Shown here piece by piece: positions 48,020 through 60,019 of a DNA stretch of 64,000 nucleotides. Within the stretch, counting starts at the first letter, position 1. Every line of letters starts with the position of its first letter. Source of the DNA: Dermatemys mawii (taxonomy: Eukaryota > Chordata > Testudines > Dermatemydidae); NCBI GenBank assembly GCA_007922305.1, contig ML677351.1, positions 15,411,790 through 15,475,789 of the forward strand, in the 5' to 3' direction. The translations under genes were made by a program, and so were the position numbers. A model generated the notes under the pieces. It was given only the letters and a program-made list of their open reading frames with translations. It did not search any database and was not told the origin of the DNA.

Positions 48020-48499
48020 AGTTTGACAGGGAGTTCTATGATTAAAGGTTTGAATTTGATTTGTCAGATTGCTGGCTTATGGATTTCACAACCACTATGG
48101 CATTCAAGATTTGAAAGTCACTTGAGTTACTCGGAAAATGATAAACAAGCTTCCAGTGTCATACCAAACTTACAGTATTACGCGAACACGGGCTGACACA
48201 GAACCAAGAATATGGCTGTCACCTTCTTCCATCCTCCCTTGCTGGACGGATAATTTTGAACCTTTCTGGAGAATGACACTACATATCATGTTATATAAAA
48301 GGGATCAGTTCTTCAAAAAGATTCAGCTCATACTGTGACATTTTCAAATTCTGAAATATGCAAAAGTTGTGTTTTCAAATAGGAGGCAATGCTATAAAAT
48401 GAATTTGAAAAGTTAAGAGCTTCGGGGAGAGAGGTGACTAACCTCCATAGTTTAGGTCACAGAGCTTGCATGGGAGGGGATTTTCTTGGGTTTATATAA
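48020..48499. other. Intron, no recognised feature
   Basis: Nothing recognised; possibly the upstream part of the LTR-like block that follows. Confidence 0.4.
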
Positions 48500-49330
48500 G
48501 ATGTCAAATGGATCCTGTTCCCATGGAGCTTAAACCCTGGCATGACAGACTGACAATATCCTGTAATACCCTGGATAAATGGGTCCACTGTAGTAAAAAT
48601 ACAATTATGGATGTGTTGTTATGACATTGTCTGCACATCTAGGTCAGACAGGGGACCTCTGTTATCAGCCCTTTGAAACCACTCCCCTGGAGAGATATAC
48701 ATATAGTAGTTCAACTTGGATTCTCCAAGGACCATCGGCCAACAAAAGGATTTTTGGACAAATAGCCTGGTTTTAAACTGGCTCAGGGCCTTCTTCCTGA
48801 CCCAACAAGCAGATAGAAAACCTGTCCAATTGTTAGGTTAGGGTTGGAAGGACTGGGCCTTCTGAGATCCATAAGACTGAGTGCCTGTTTTGAGCTGGAG
48901 CTGTGATAAACTTGTGACTGCAAAGAAAACGCTGTGCAGTACTGTTGTAGGATTGCTTCTGCCATAGCCCATGGTAGCACTGAGGTTCTCTAGTAAGCTT
49001 ATTAGTACGCATATGGATTCTTTTATTGTTTAATATGCTTTTTCTGTAGTGCTTTTACCCTAATAATGAATTAGGATTGCATAAAAAGAGCTGTGTGGTA
49101 TCAATAACCATAGTTTGTCACACTGTTAACTGTCTCTGAACAGAAAGCAACTGAGTGTACTTGGGCAACATATCTACTGGGAATAACACAGTAAAGGTAG
49201 GAAACTGCACAGCTTGGGAATTCCTGGTCAGAAGGGAGAGAGACACAAATCTTCACCCAAAAAAGGTAACATTGGGAAGCTTGAGAGTGGGTGCCCTTAG
49301 TGGACCACTGTGGGGAATACAGGTACAGTT
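48500..49330 (+). repeat. LTR-like block A (endogenous retroelement relic)
   Basis: The phrase order 'aacaaaaggatttttggac', 'ctggctcagggccttcttcc', 'aaacgctgtgcagtactg' and 'cttttaccctaataatgaat' matches, from memory, an LTR common in turtle genomes. A decayed polyadenylation-like 'ataatgaat' follows. The ends are not defined and no genes are seen. Confidence 0.5.
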
Positions 49331-49769
49331 GCCCTCAACTGCGACAGATGGCTTTGGCAACTATGACAAAGGATTAAGCAACTATCAAGGTAAAGGATCC
49401 AAATTAAACTTTTAAAGACATATTAGGAAAGTATGTAAATGGTAATTAGGGACATTCCTTACAAGTAACTAGCAAAGAAATGTTAGCTAGACTAGAGCTT
49501 TGACATGTAAACTTGTACTGTTAAAGAACTGGAGAAGATAGCGATCGTAGTAGTCTCTGTTTACCTATATCTTGTTAGTGGTTAAGGGCTGTATTCTGTT
49601 AATTCATGGATTAAAAAGAAATATTAACATTTAGACGAAACTTGGGTGAAGTAATATCGTCTCTATGTCTCCTTAAAGTTTGTGATAAATTGCTTAATGG
49701 ATAATTACTGTATGTTAATCCATGTAGCTAATTACTGATGATGTTTAGGAAACAGAAAGGCTTCAAAAG

Positions 49770-50420
49770 CCTATTGTTTACTTGAGGACTACCTGTTGTC
49801 AAGAGAAGGCCTGAAACAATCCTGATGCTTTTTATCTCTGATATGCTTGAGTTTTATTCAGGTGAAGTTTGAGTCCTAAGACTGAGCTCTCCTGTCCTGT
49901 TTGGATCACTGTGGGTATGAAACATTGGACTGAACCTATGGACCAATTCTCAGAACTCTTTGCAATTCCAATGCACAGCATCTCTATTATGAAACTGATC
50001 TCAGAACTGCACTCATGTCTGTATGTTTAAGGATCTTTTGACCAACACTCTTTCTTTTATTTTTTAATAAATTTTAGTTCAGTTAATATAAATTGGGTAA
50101 GGATCTGAAATATTCATTAGCCTGGGAGGTAATGTGTCCGATCCTTTGAAATTGTTAGAACTTTCATATTTGACTTGGCTGTCTGGGAGGTTCCTTTTAA
50201 GGGAACTGTGTTTTGGCTTCTGTATAACCAGTAAGATATTATAGAAGCTGTTTTTGGCTAGCTTGGTGGAACTAAGTATTGGAATAACCACCAGCTTTAG
50301 GGATTGTCTTCCCCATTCTTTACAGTTTGCCCTAATTAAGCAACCTCAGTGTGGCACCCCTAAGGTCCTGGTCACAGCAACATCTGAGTACTATGAAGCG
50401 AGCAGCTTTGTCACCTCCAA
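49770..50420 (+). repeat. LTR-like block B with AATAAA signal
   Basis: The order 'ccaattctcagaactctttg', 'gaaactgatctcagaactgc', 'ttaataaattttagttcagt', 'gggaggtaatgtgtccgatc' and 'agggaactgtgttttggctt' is a turtle LTR pattern known to me. AATAAA lies at 50,066-50,071. It may belong with block A as one element, but I could not show this. The ends are approximate. Confidence 0.55.
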
Positions 50421-50732
50421 TATTCATTTATGAAAGGCTGCCAGTTTGGCTAAAGAAACACAAAGTCAGTTTAGTATGTTCAGAGTTAAAAACGAAAACT
50501 GGCTCATGAACAGGGCTCCCAAAGGCAGACCTAAAACCATCACTACAGCAGACTGACCTCAGAGGAAAACATGGATTTTCTCCCCTGCTCTAGACAAGCA
50601 CATCTGAGTGGGTCTGTTAGACAACAAATGGCCGTTTTATTGCAACCCACATAAATCAATAGTGTTTCTAAAACAAATCCAGCGTAAGCAAAGACTCAAA
50701 AGACACAGAAACAAAAGTTTTGTGTTTGGCAC

Positions 50733-51486
50733 TGTGATGGGGCAGACCAGCCCCGCACTGGGATAGAGGGGGTTAATCACTCCCTCTTGACAGAGGAAGC
50801 CCCGCCCTGGAAGTCTTACTGGGAATGCTCACGCTGTCAGAGCAGTATAAAAGCCTGCCAGACTGCTCAGTCTGGGTTGGCTGCTGGAGAGGAAGGACGC
50901 TCGGCAGAGGCTCCAGCCCCAGATCAGGTACAACCTTTGCCAGGGAGAGCTCAAGAGCCGGGAGGGTGGATCAGAGGCCAGCGGCGAAGGAGACCCCAGC
51001 AAGCGGCTGCGGCTGCTGAGGATCCCAGAGATCCTGGAGATACCAGAGCCACAGAGGACTGGTGGGAAGTGACCCAGAGAAGGTAAGGTCGGCGTGTTGC
51101 GCTTTGGATCCCCGCTGACCCCAGGCGGGAGTAAGCTGCCTGGACTGGGTCCTGGGTTGGAGCCCAGTGAAGTTGGGAGGGCCTGGGCTCCCGCACCGGG
51201 GGTTGTTAACCCCCCCTTTTTCGGTGACTTAATGTATTCTCAGAGACTCTGGCCATTGGGCCATACTGCTGCAGAGGCAGCACGCATAGTGACTTTGGCT
51301 GGTAAGCCACACACTCCCATTAGGGGAGGGGCGAGCAAGAGACTCTGGACAGTGGGCTGCGCAGTCATGGAGGCCTAAGACAGAGAGATTTTAGGCCGCT
51401 AGACCGCGCTCACCCATAGGAGGGGTAGAAAGGGGCGGGGTTGCCTCTCGCCCAAGAGGGGCTGACGGGGTGCGAGCCCCGCCACA
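50733..51486 (+). mobile_element. Solo LTR, Ty3/Gypsy-type, with intact-looking TATA box (754 bp)
   Basis: It starts TGTGATGGGGCAGACCAGCC and ends GCGAGCCCCGCCACA, with subterminal symmetry TGTG-GGGGC / GCCCC-CCACA. Flanks GGCAC (50,728-50,732) and GGTAC (51,487-51,491) are a 5-bp duplication with one change. A canonical TATAAAAG lies at 50,846-50,853. A strong donor-like GAAGGTAAGG sits near 51,080. It is one of the most GC-rich parts of the window. The long open frames (such as 50,787-51,086) lie inside the LTR and are not genes. The sense direction is antisense to EPHA6. Confidence 0.75.
50846..50853 (+). promoter_or_regulatory. TATA box of the LTR promoter
   Basis: TATAAAAG sits 114 bp into the LTR, followed by GC-rich sequence, the usual U3/R arrangement. 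Whether it still drives transcription is unknown. Confidence 0.5.
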
Positions 51487-51489
51487 GGT

Positions 51490-53425
51490 ACTTTGAGTAG
51501 TGATGTAAACGAACTGCTGGGCCCAGATTTTGTGCTGTGGCATGCCTGCTTTGGTCTCCAGTGCTGACCGAAAAGTGTTTCTACAGCCAACAAAATGGGC
51601 TATGGGAGGACCATCACAACTGGATCCTCTGGTGACACAGAGCTGGTGAAGTAGTTATACCCAGCTCTCCCTGCCACTGGGACAGGGGGCATGACTGACA
51701 CAGGTAAAAAAGACAACAGTCCGAAAAGGGAATTACAAATCTGCTGAAGAAATCCTTTAAATGCAGAATTCTTCATTTGTGAAAGGGCTATTGTAGCATT
51801 CTTTTCTTTGACAGACCACACACAGGGCAACTATGGGGAATACTATTACTTAAATGCTAACTTCTGCTTACTTGGTAATGGAAGACAAGATCTATTATTT
51901 GTGTAATACATGGAAGCATTTGTTGTTCCCCGGTCAATAATTACTGTACTTGTTTGGTAGCACTTTTCTGTTTAATGAAATCAATTACTTTCTCTTTTGT
52001 AGTTCAATAGCCAGTGACTTAGTTAAGGAGAGTACTGCTTTGCAAACTGATACAATATATACCAGCAATGGCTACAGCTACAGCTGAGGGCTAATATAGG
52101 GGAAAGTATGTGCTAAGCATAGTGGTACAACTCTATTAATCAAAGATATTTTGTCAGATGTATCTCTGCAGGTTAGTGCAATGGAGATGCATATCAGCTA
52201 AACAGTTTCTGCTGTTATCAGTCTACCTCTTAAGACAAAGCACCCTGTAATCATTTTATCAACAAACAAGTCACCTAGGGACAAATTCTGTCTGACCTTT
52301 GTAGGAGTTCACAGTGGGACTAAAAAACCTCCCTTCCTGCTTGGCTTGTGTGGCAGAATTGCAGACTCTGCATTCTCAAGAAAGCGCAGGGACTGCACGC
52401 ACACTACCAAAGGGGGCATACCAAAGGAGGCAGGGAGGGGAGAAGATGGAGCTACGGCTATACCACCACAACATGCTGGGAAACAGAAGAACTGCAGCAG
52501 AGTGCATGCTCCCTCTGTTTACCAGGGATCCTCCTGGCACTTCTTTCAGAGTAGGTCAGCTCTGCACAGCTTCTTACTTCATGCTATGTGTAAACTGTAC
52601 AGTCTAGCATTGAAAGTGAAATTTGTTGACAACAGAGTCCCAACCCCCACTGTTTGGTGCTAGATTTAATCCTGTTGCAGCCTACATTGCTGTTTTTTAA
52701 AAGATCAAAATGCTAGATTTTTATTATAATCTGACAGCAATACATTTTTGTGTAACTATAACCATAAGCCACAGGAACACACACTCCTATATCATCTTTA
52801 GGGAAATATTCTAAAAGCAATAGTAGCAATTGTTGTGCTTTCCACACAACCTTAATTATCTCATTGACTTAAGGTGATCTAAGACCCTAATTTGCCTGTC
52901 CAGTGAGTGCTAGGAACCAATACCTGCACTGATTTCATTGTTTCTAACTCTTGCCCCAGTCCTCACTAGAATGGATGACAACACATTACAAATAAGATAA
53001 TTCAGAAGTGTGGCAAAGATTAAACACTAAGTATATTCTATTCTTTTAGGTATGCAACATGTAACTGAATATAAACAACTACTGTGAATCACAATCCTTA
53101 GTTTCTTTCAGAAATAAAACAGATTAAGTTACACTGTTGAATCAGCTAATGAGTGATGGGATACGGAGTCAAGTCATTTCTATGACATTTGTTCATAAAC
53201 AACCTAGGTTGGTAAAGATCGAAAGTGATTATTGCTATCGGATGGCTGTTCATGAAACAAGCCGCTGCTTTCAATTAAGATCCTACAGATTTCCCTATCT
53301 CACACAATCATGCTTTTCCCCTTCAATGGTATCTTACCTGGCATGGATTGGCAATCTTGCTAGTTTCAGCAGAGTGATCAATGATTGAACAATAATGAAG
53401 ATCAAACTATACTGATCTGGAAGTT
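51490..53425. other. Intron, no recognised gene
   Basis: Unrecognised. Overlapping frames at 52,314-52,663 lie in a moderately GC-rich patch and have no family resemblance. Confidence 0.45.
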
Positions 53426-53429
53426 TACA

Positions 53430-53640
53430 GCATATGGTCCTCACCACTGTAGTATCTGAGCACCTCATAAACATTAATGAATTTATCGTTGCAGTGCCAT
53501 TGTGAGGTAGGGAAGTATTATTATCCACATTGTACAGATCTGGAGCCAAGGCACAGAGAGATTGACTTGCCCAAGGTCACAGAGTGAGTCTGTGACAGTT
53601 CCAGTTCAGTGCCTTAACCACAGAGAACCAGCCTGCCATC
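53430..53640 (-). repeat. MIR/L3-like ancient repeat, well preserved
   Basis: 'gagcacctcataaacattaa', 'ccattgtgaggtagggaag', 'tattattatccacattgtac', 'ggcacagagagattgacttg', 'cccaaggtcacagagtgagt' follow the MIR/L3 consensus order closely; this is the best-preserved copy in the window. Confidence 0.7.
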
Positions 53641-53644
53641 TTAT

Positions 53645-54709
53645 TTCTAGTACATAGTGTCTCCCAAGTCTAGGGGTAGACAATCTGAAGGAGTGATAAC
53701 AGAAAAGCTCGTGCTGCCTATGTTGTATCTGCTGAGCAAACAAAAGGACCTCACTCCTTTATATTGTCAGTCATTACCTTTCATAAAGTCTCAAACCACT
53801 TTAGGAGAGAAATAAACAGAAGGAAGCATTGCAAATCAGCAAACATCAAGAGTTGGTTATAGCAAGGATTTCATTATGAGAATATCATGCCTCCTGAGGC
53901 TTGGAATTCATTGTTACAAAAAGTTTGCTAGAAATAAATTTCATGCGTGTTAATAGGACTTTCATCTCAGGCTTAAATAGTCACTCTACATTTTAGTTCT
54001 TTAGAAAGTTTCTTAACCTAACTAAAAACATGGTGATCAGGGTTTAAGATGATCGGGGTTTTGCTGGAGCGGTAAGGTTTATTGTTTTGTTTTTGGTTTT
54101 TTTTGCTTCTTGTGAGCTAGACTAGGAATAAAGATGAAGAAGTTTAATAGACTATTCTAAATTAAAAATAGGGAATAAAGTGTATTTGTTTTTCTTCACA
54201 ATGTTTTCCTGAAGGCTTTGCAAGTGTACAACATTTTTTTAACAACGGGTTTAAACTTTTACTTTCTTGTAGATAGGAAATGAGTTCATTCAGATACTAA
54301 TATCAGTGTAACACTATAGAATGATAGAAAGTGGGTGGCTGTGGGAAAAGAAGAATATAGCTACTACTTTCCTATCTCTTCAAAGTAATTTGCCTTCATG
54401 TTCACAATACTTGGGATTCTAGATTCCTCTCTTGTATTCAATTTTCCAGTAGATAACACTGCAATCCTATTTCATATTAACCTCTAAAGGTATTATTTGA
54501 ATGAGGAGGATTTTTACAGAGATGTAGCATCTCTTATTAAAAACACATATCCTACACTCTTCTAAAATACTGGCCCAACAGTAACTTCCATACACCTGTG
54601 GTTTGTTGTAGAACACAATCCCATTTATTTTTAACATGAAAGGTGCCCTTAATTTTAATACCAAACCAGGGGCACAACCGGGAAGAAATAAAATAGATTA
54701 ATAACTTAC
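53645..54709. other. Intron just downstream of the EPHA6 kinase exon
   Basis: AT-rich with no recognised feature. The minus-strand open frame running past the exon end to 54,552 is read-through of the donor and not coding. Confidence 0.6.
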
Positions 54710-54895
54710 TTTTTGTAACAACTCCTTCAAGGCGAATAATATTTGGGTGGTCAAATTGTCCCATGATACTAGCCTCTCTCAGAAAATCTCTTCTCTGCCT
54801 GTCTACATAGCCACCTTTCAAAGTTTTAATGGCAACAGGAATCTCCCTTTTTCCTGGTGTCTTCAGACGTCCACTGCATACTTCTCCAAATTCAC
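54710..54895 (-). CDS. EPHA6: EPHA6 kinase-domain exon (glycine loop to beta-4), 186 nt
   Basis: This internal exon encodes the start of the cytoplasmic tyrosine kinase domain, which phosphorylates tyrosines after ephrin-A binding. Read on the minus strand it gives [11 protein letters not shown] (end of the glycine-rich loop), VAIKTLK with the ATP-anchoring lysine, [15 protein letters not shown] with the alpha-C glutamate, and [13 protein letters not shown] (beta-4). The acceptor AG is at 54,896-54,897 and the donor A|GTAAGT starts at 54,709. The exon is 186 nt, 62 codons, phase 1 at both ends and has no stop, matching the usual EPHA exon size. The stretches KTPGKREIP and [13 protein letters not shown] fit EPHA6 better than EPHA3, A4, A5 or A7 from memory. 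No frameshift or missing catalytic residue is seen. Paralogue assignment is supported by the insert exon downstream. Confidence 0.95.
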
Positions 54896-54944
54896 CTTAA
54901 GCAAAGAAGAGCAAATAATTTTGTTAACAGACAATTCACATTTT

Positions 54945-55008
54945 CTAGAGGTCACATTCGATGATTATAATAGTTCTGTCTGGTCTTAGAATTTACGACT
55001 CTATGAAT
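54945..55008 (+). repeat. CR1 3'-tail fragment near the exon acceptor
   Basis: 'cgatgattataatagttctg', 'tctggtcttagaatttacga', 'ctctatgaatg' is a diverged CR1 tail in plus orientation. It lies 50 bp from the EPHA6 kinase exon (ends 54,895), inside the part of the intron where the pyrimidine tract and branch point would be. Confidence 0.55.
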
Positions 55009-56880
55009 GTAGGGACAAAGTCCGAAAGGCTAAGGCACAAAATGAGTTACACCTAACAAGGGACATAAAAGGCAATTAGAATACATTCTATAACCACATT
55101 AAAAACAAGAGAAAGACAAAGGAAACATAGTTCCCCTACATAGTGGGGAAGGAGAGCTAATATCTGATGACATCTAGAAGGTTGAGGTGTTTAATGCCTA
55201 TTTTGCTTCAGTCTTCAACTAAAAAGGTTAACGGTGACCTGATCAGGATACTCAATGCAATTAATATTAACAACACAAGGGAAGGAACACAAGCCAAAAT
55301 AGGAAAAGAACAGGTTCAAGAATATTTAGCTAAGTTAGATATATTCAAGTTGTCATGGCCTAATGAAATTCATCCTAGGGTACTTAAGGAATTAGCTGAA
55401 GCAATCTCAGACCCATTAGCAACTATCTTTGAGAACTCATGGAGGATGGGTGAAGTCCCAGAGAACTGGAGAAGGGCAAACATAATAACCTTTCTTTAAA
55501 AAGGGGAACAAAAGAGGAACCAGGGAATAACAGACTGGTCAGCCTAACTTTGATACCTGGAAAGATACTGGAACAAATTATTAAACAATCAGTTTGTAAG
55601 CATCTAGAGGTTATTAGGGTTATAAGAAATAGCCAAAATTGTCAAAAACAAATCATGCCAAACCAACTGAATTTCCTTCTTTGACAGGGTTACAGGCCAA
55701 GTGGGTAGGGGAGAACCAGAAGTAATATATCTTGATTTTAGTAAGGCTTTTGATACTGTCCCACATGACATTCTCAATTCATAAACACACCAGGGAAATG
55801 TAGTCTAGATGAAATTACTATAAGGTAGGTTCACAACTGGGTTGAAAGACTATACTCAAAGGGTAGTTATTAACAGTTTGCTGCCAAATTGGGAGTGTGT
55901 ATCTAATGAGGTCAGTCTCAGATCTAGTACAAGTCAATATTTTCCTTAATAACTTGGGTAACAGAGTGGAGTGTACGTTTATAAAATGTGGATATGACAC
56001 CAAGTTGGGAGGGGTTGCAAGCACTTTCAAGGTCAGGATTAAAATTCAAAATGACCTTGACAAATTAGAGAATTAGTCTGAAATCTACAAGATGAAATTC
56101 AATAAAGATAGGTATAAAGTACTTCACTTAGGAATAAAAATCAAATGCAAACTACAAAATAGGGAATAACTGACTAATTGGTAGTATTGCTGAAAAGGAT
56201 CTGGGGGTTATAGTGGATCACAAATTGAATAAGAGTCAACAATGTGATGCAGGTGCAAAAAAGGCTGATATAGTTCTGGGATGTTTTAGTAGGAGTGTCA
56301 TACGTCAGAGATGAGAGGTAATTGACTCACTCTACATGGCACTACTGAGGCCTCAGCTAGAATCCTGTGTCCAATTCTTGGCACCACGCTTTAGGAAAGA
56401 TGTGGAGAAACTGGAGAAAGTCCAGAGAAGACCAACAAAAATGATAAAAGTTTTAGAAAACCTGACTTATGAGAAAAGGTTATAAAAATGGAGTATGTTT
56501 AGTTTTGAGAAAAGAAGACAGAGTGGGGACGTGATAAGTCTTCAGATATGTTAAGAGCTATTATATAGGGATGGGGATCATTTGTTCTCTGTGTCCACTG
56601 GAGGTAGGACAAGAAGTAATGGGCTTAATCTGCAGGGAGATTTAGGAAATATTAGGAAAAAACTTTCCAACTATGAGGGTAATTAAGCTCTGGATTAGGC
56701 TTCAAAGGGAGGTTGTGGAATTCCCAGCATGGGGGGTTTTTAAGAGCAGGTTTGACAAACAACTATCAGGGATGGTCTAGATTTACTTGGTCCTGCCTCA
56801 GTGTAGGGGGCTGGACTAGATTACCTCTTGGGAGTGTTTCCAGCTCTACATTTCTATTATTCTGTCTCTGTATTGTTTAG
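55009..56880 (+). mobile_element. CR1 LINE, 5'-truncated, dead (about 1.9 kb)
   Basis: Plus-strand reverse transcriptase blocks are readable: KIGKEQVQEYLAKLD and HPRVLKELAEAISDPLATIF near 55,300-55,430, EVPENWRRANI near 55,455-55,490, [14 protein letters not shown] at about 55,727-55,769, and a decayed YADDTKLG box (GYDTKLGG) near 55,990. Later 'LGVIVDHKLN'-like and 'QCDAGAKKADIVLGCF'-like blocks follow near 56,205-56,285. The tail near 56,820-56,870 ends in 'tccagctctacatttctatt', the CR1 3' UTR pattern. Stops and frameshifts are frequent, so it is inactive. It lies head-on to EPHA6 transcription. Confidence 0.9.
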
Positions 56881-56884
56881 AGAA

Positions 56885-58290
56885 AGAGAGAATACCTATA
56901 GTTCAGGCACCCTTAAATCTTTTTGCTTTTATGTTAAAAAAGCTACTTTTGAAAAAAAAATGTTTTTGTGTTAAGCTAGATCATAAGAGTTTACTTTGAT
57001 CAATTGGAATATGAGCACAGAGTTATTTCAGAAACACATCTATTCTCTAGAGTTGAACTATCATTGAGAAATAATGGATGGGATGGTTGGGGGTGATGCT
57101 AATGAAATTCATGACTTTCACCAGAGTCCAGAAAACATGGTACATCCAGCACTTCTTTAGAGCAAATATAGTCATGTTACATTTCTATCAACACTGATCT
57201 ATAAGTAATAGAAGACAAGGACTTTCACTCTTATACACGAAGCGTGTGACTTCCATAATGTGACTGATCTCCGCTGGATTATCTGGGCCTCCAGACAAGG
57301 ATGGCTGTTATGTTTCAGGGCATGACATAAGGAACTAATGCTATTAAAGGACAGATTAGAATTAAAATGTTAAAATATATATTTTGAGGGACATCCTGTG
57401 TCAAAGCCTTTGAGTGCTGGACACAATACAATAAAATAAACGTATATTACATGTCATTAGAGGCTATGCTATGATAATGTCAGGGTTGCATGACTAATCA
57501 TTCACTAATCAGTAAGGATACAATTCTGTCATGTAGGTCATGGATTCTGTGACTGTCTGGGACCTCCCTGACTTCCCCTGGTAAATTCCAGGATACCAAA
57601 GCTATAGTTATATCCTGTTGGATTCTCCAAACATTCTGCCATCAGACATAACAGAAAACCATATATAGAAACATTTATGGCAGAAATTATATTTCTGTGT
57701 ATTACAGAAGGGACCCAGTTTCAAATAAAGAAATGGCTGATGTTCTGTACCTTGTGATCTCACTAGACAACTCAGTTCAGTAAGCAGTCTCAGGATTGAT
57801 TTTATCAATACATACAGTACACTGGGATCTCCATATCTGTTTTCTGTTTGTGTTTTATGTATGTTCCTTGCTTTTTTTTCAAAAAGTACTTTTCATTTGG
57901 ATCTCTCATTTGATGATGCATTAGTTTACTAAAGACATGGCAAACTAAATTTCTCCATTGTATAACAAGTGCCTGCTGTCCTAGACAATGTCATGCAAAT
58001 ACTAAATCAAAACCAAAATCTTTTCCATTAATAAAAAGAGAAGATAAAGTTTCCACTTGAAAAGGAAAGGGAGAGTTAAGTTTCACTGTAAATTCCATAT
58101 AGCTTGTGTACTTTAAAAAGTTTAGCTGATTGCTTAGACTAGATTAAAACAGTTGCCACTGTGCACCACTGCAATTATTAACTTGAGAGAGCCGCAGGAG
58201 GGTTGTTTTTCTGTAAAAAATATTGTAGTCGGGTTTTCTGTTGTTTTTGTGTTTTAGACATACTATATATAATATGTCTTGTAGTGTAAG
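56885..58290. other. Intron, no recognised feature
   Basis: AT-rich sequence; nothing recognised. Confidence 0.5.
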
Positions 58291-58294
58291 CATA

Positions 58295-58365
58295 TTGAGC
58301 TAAATTCATCCTTCATTGAACTCTGTTGACTTCAAAAGAGTTGAATTACACCAGAGAATAGAGCT
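58295..58365. repeat. Short ancient repeat
   Basis: 'gagctaaattcatccttcat', 'tgttgacttcaaaagagttg', 'aattacaccagagaat' is the same ancient family as at 33,915 and 45,460. Confidence 0.4.
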
Positions 58366-58889
58366 TATTGACTGGTTCAAATGGAAACTGTGTTTATTCA
58401 CCAGAGCATAGTGCCTTAAAAGGAAAACAAACAAACACACAAAAAACACCTTTCCCTGTTCAGCCCTAACCCTTCATATTGATGTAAATTTATGGCTATT
58501 TTGACTTTTTAAAAATATAAAGGTTTAATCTCATAAAGTTACTTGGAAAATTAAATTGAGTCTTTCACTTTCGATGATATTTAGCTAATGGAACTTTGTA
58601 AATTATTTGCAGTGAACCTTAAACCCACTTAAATTTATGCAGCATATGGGGCATGGTGGAGATTGTGTCAGGGAGAGAGGGCATGGTCAGAGGTTGCAGT
58701 GCCCCAGCAGTACCTGGCCAGCTTAATGCCCCAAGGGTTGTTATAAACCAGGGTAACTTAGAGGATTCTTGAGGGTTCTGCTCTAATGTGTCAAAGAGTT
58801 GAAATGACCCCTCAGAAGTCCCAGGGATCTGGAGAGTCAAAAGTGGCCACCTTCTCATCTCTCGCTCTGGTCCTGCACTGAACATTAGA

Positions 58890-59345
58890 ACAGGGCAAGA
58901 AAATGTTTTCCCATCATGGGAAAATATTCACAATTTGGAAAATTCTTCTCATCCAGAATAAGGATGAAAAGTTGAAATCCTGAAAATTTCAACAGTCAAC
59001 AAACCAAAGCAATTTTCAACTTGGGTCAGTCAAAATATTTCAATAATTTCTAAACACTTAATTTCAGTTCCAACTTTTTTCTAATTATTTATTTTTTTCA
59101 CTATAATTCATAAACTAATTCCTAAACAAAAAGTCTTGTAAAACCGAGAAACCAACATTTTTCATTTAGAAAATGTCAAAATGCGATGTTTAAACAACGT
59201 TGATACTTTTTTTCCCCAACATTTTCTCAAGTCAAGAAATTTATCAAAACTACTTTTTTTCTATGAACAGTTTTTTGTTTTTCACAAATCAACTTTTTTT
59301 TTCAGGGGGAAGACGTCTCATCTAAAATTCTAGACCAGCTTCACT
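58890..59345. repeat. AT-rich MITE-like repeat ('gaaaattttc' family)
   Basis: The block is dominated by 'gaaaa', 'tttcaac', 'aaattttc' words on both strands and ends 'attctagaccagcttcactg', resembling the ends of the repeat at 60.0-60.7 kb ('tctagccagctctaac'). No target duplication was found. Confidence 0.45.
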
Positions 59346-59626
59346 GAGAGTAACCAGATGGCCTCAAGGATTAAGGAACTTGTTCCTCTTGGCTTCTCAG
59401 TTTACCCACCTCTATACCCATGTCATTTCTCAGAGAATTTGACAATTATAATCTTGAGTCACTTTCAAATGTTAGGTGTGAAATCTGTATTACCATATTA
59501 GCCACAAGGTCATCTTTTGCATTCATATAAGGATATGAATGTTAGCTCAGGAGTGAATGTGAATGTTTGCCTCACTTCTGGCAATACCAATTGTAAACCA
59601 ACAATTAAAGCATCACTACCCCCAAA

Positions 59627-59656
59627 CACACACACATACACACACACACACACACA
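59627..59656. repeat. CA dinucleotide microsatellite
   Basis: A CA run with one 'ata' interruption. Confidence 0.9.
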
Positions 59657-60019
59657 AGATCTGCACAACTGGGATTTTTAAAAATTATTTACTCTGAAAA
59701 TTTTTGAAATTTCCCTTCAGAAGTATAAAACTCAGACTTCTATGCAGATTATATGTAGTCACATTTTCTATCTGCTCTGTGAGATTTGCATTAATGTATC
59801 TGCAGGCTCTGTTTGGGGCTCTGGTGTCAACCATTACGTGGTTGGCCAGTCCTTGCTATAAACATGATTTTGTCCAGCGATTCAGTGTCAAGTACATGCA
59901 ACCCAATGGTCATGCCCCATGTGATATCTAGCAAACAACTGAATTTTGAGTATTGGTGCTTCTAGTCTCTCCATTCTATATGGTGATTTTACTGAAAGCC
60001 TACCATAGACATTAGCATG

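Noticed and set aside
50787..51378. Open frames starting in GC-rich sequence downstream of a TATA box, suggesting a gene
   Set aside because: The TATA box, the TG...CA ends and the 5-bp flanking duplication show a solo LTR; no protein resemblance.
54552..54709. Apparent extension of the EPHA6 kinase frame past VVTK
   Set aside because: A GTAAGT donor ends the exon at 54,710; the following residues lack any kinase pattern and do not match PVMIV of the next exon.
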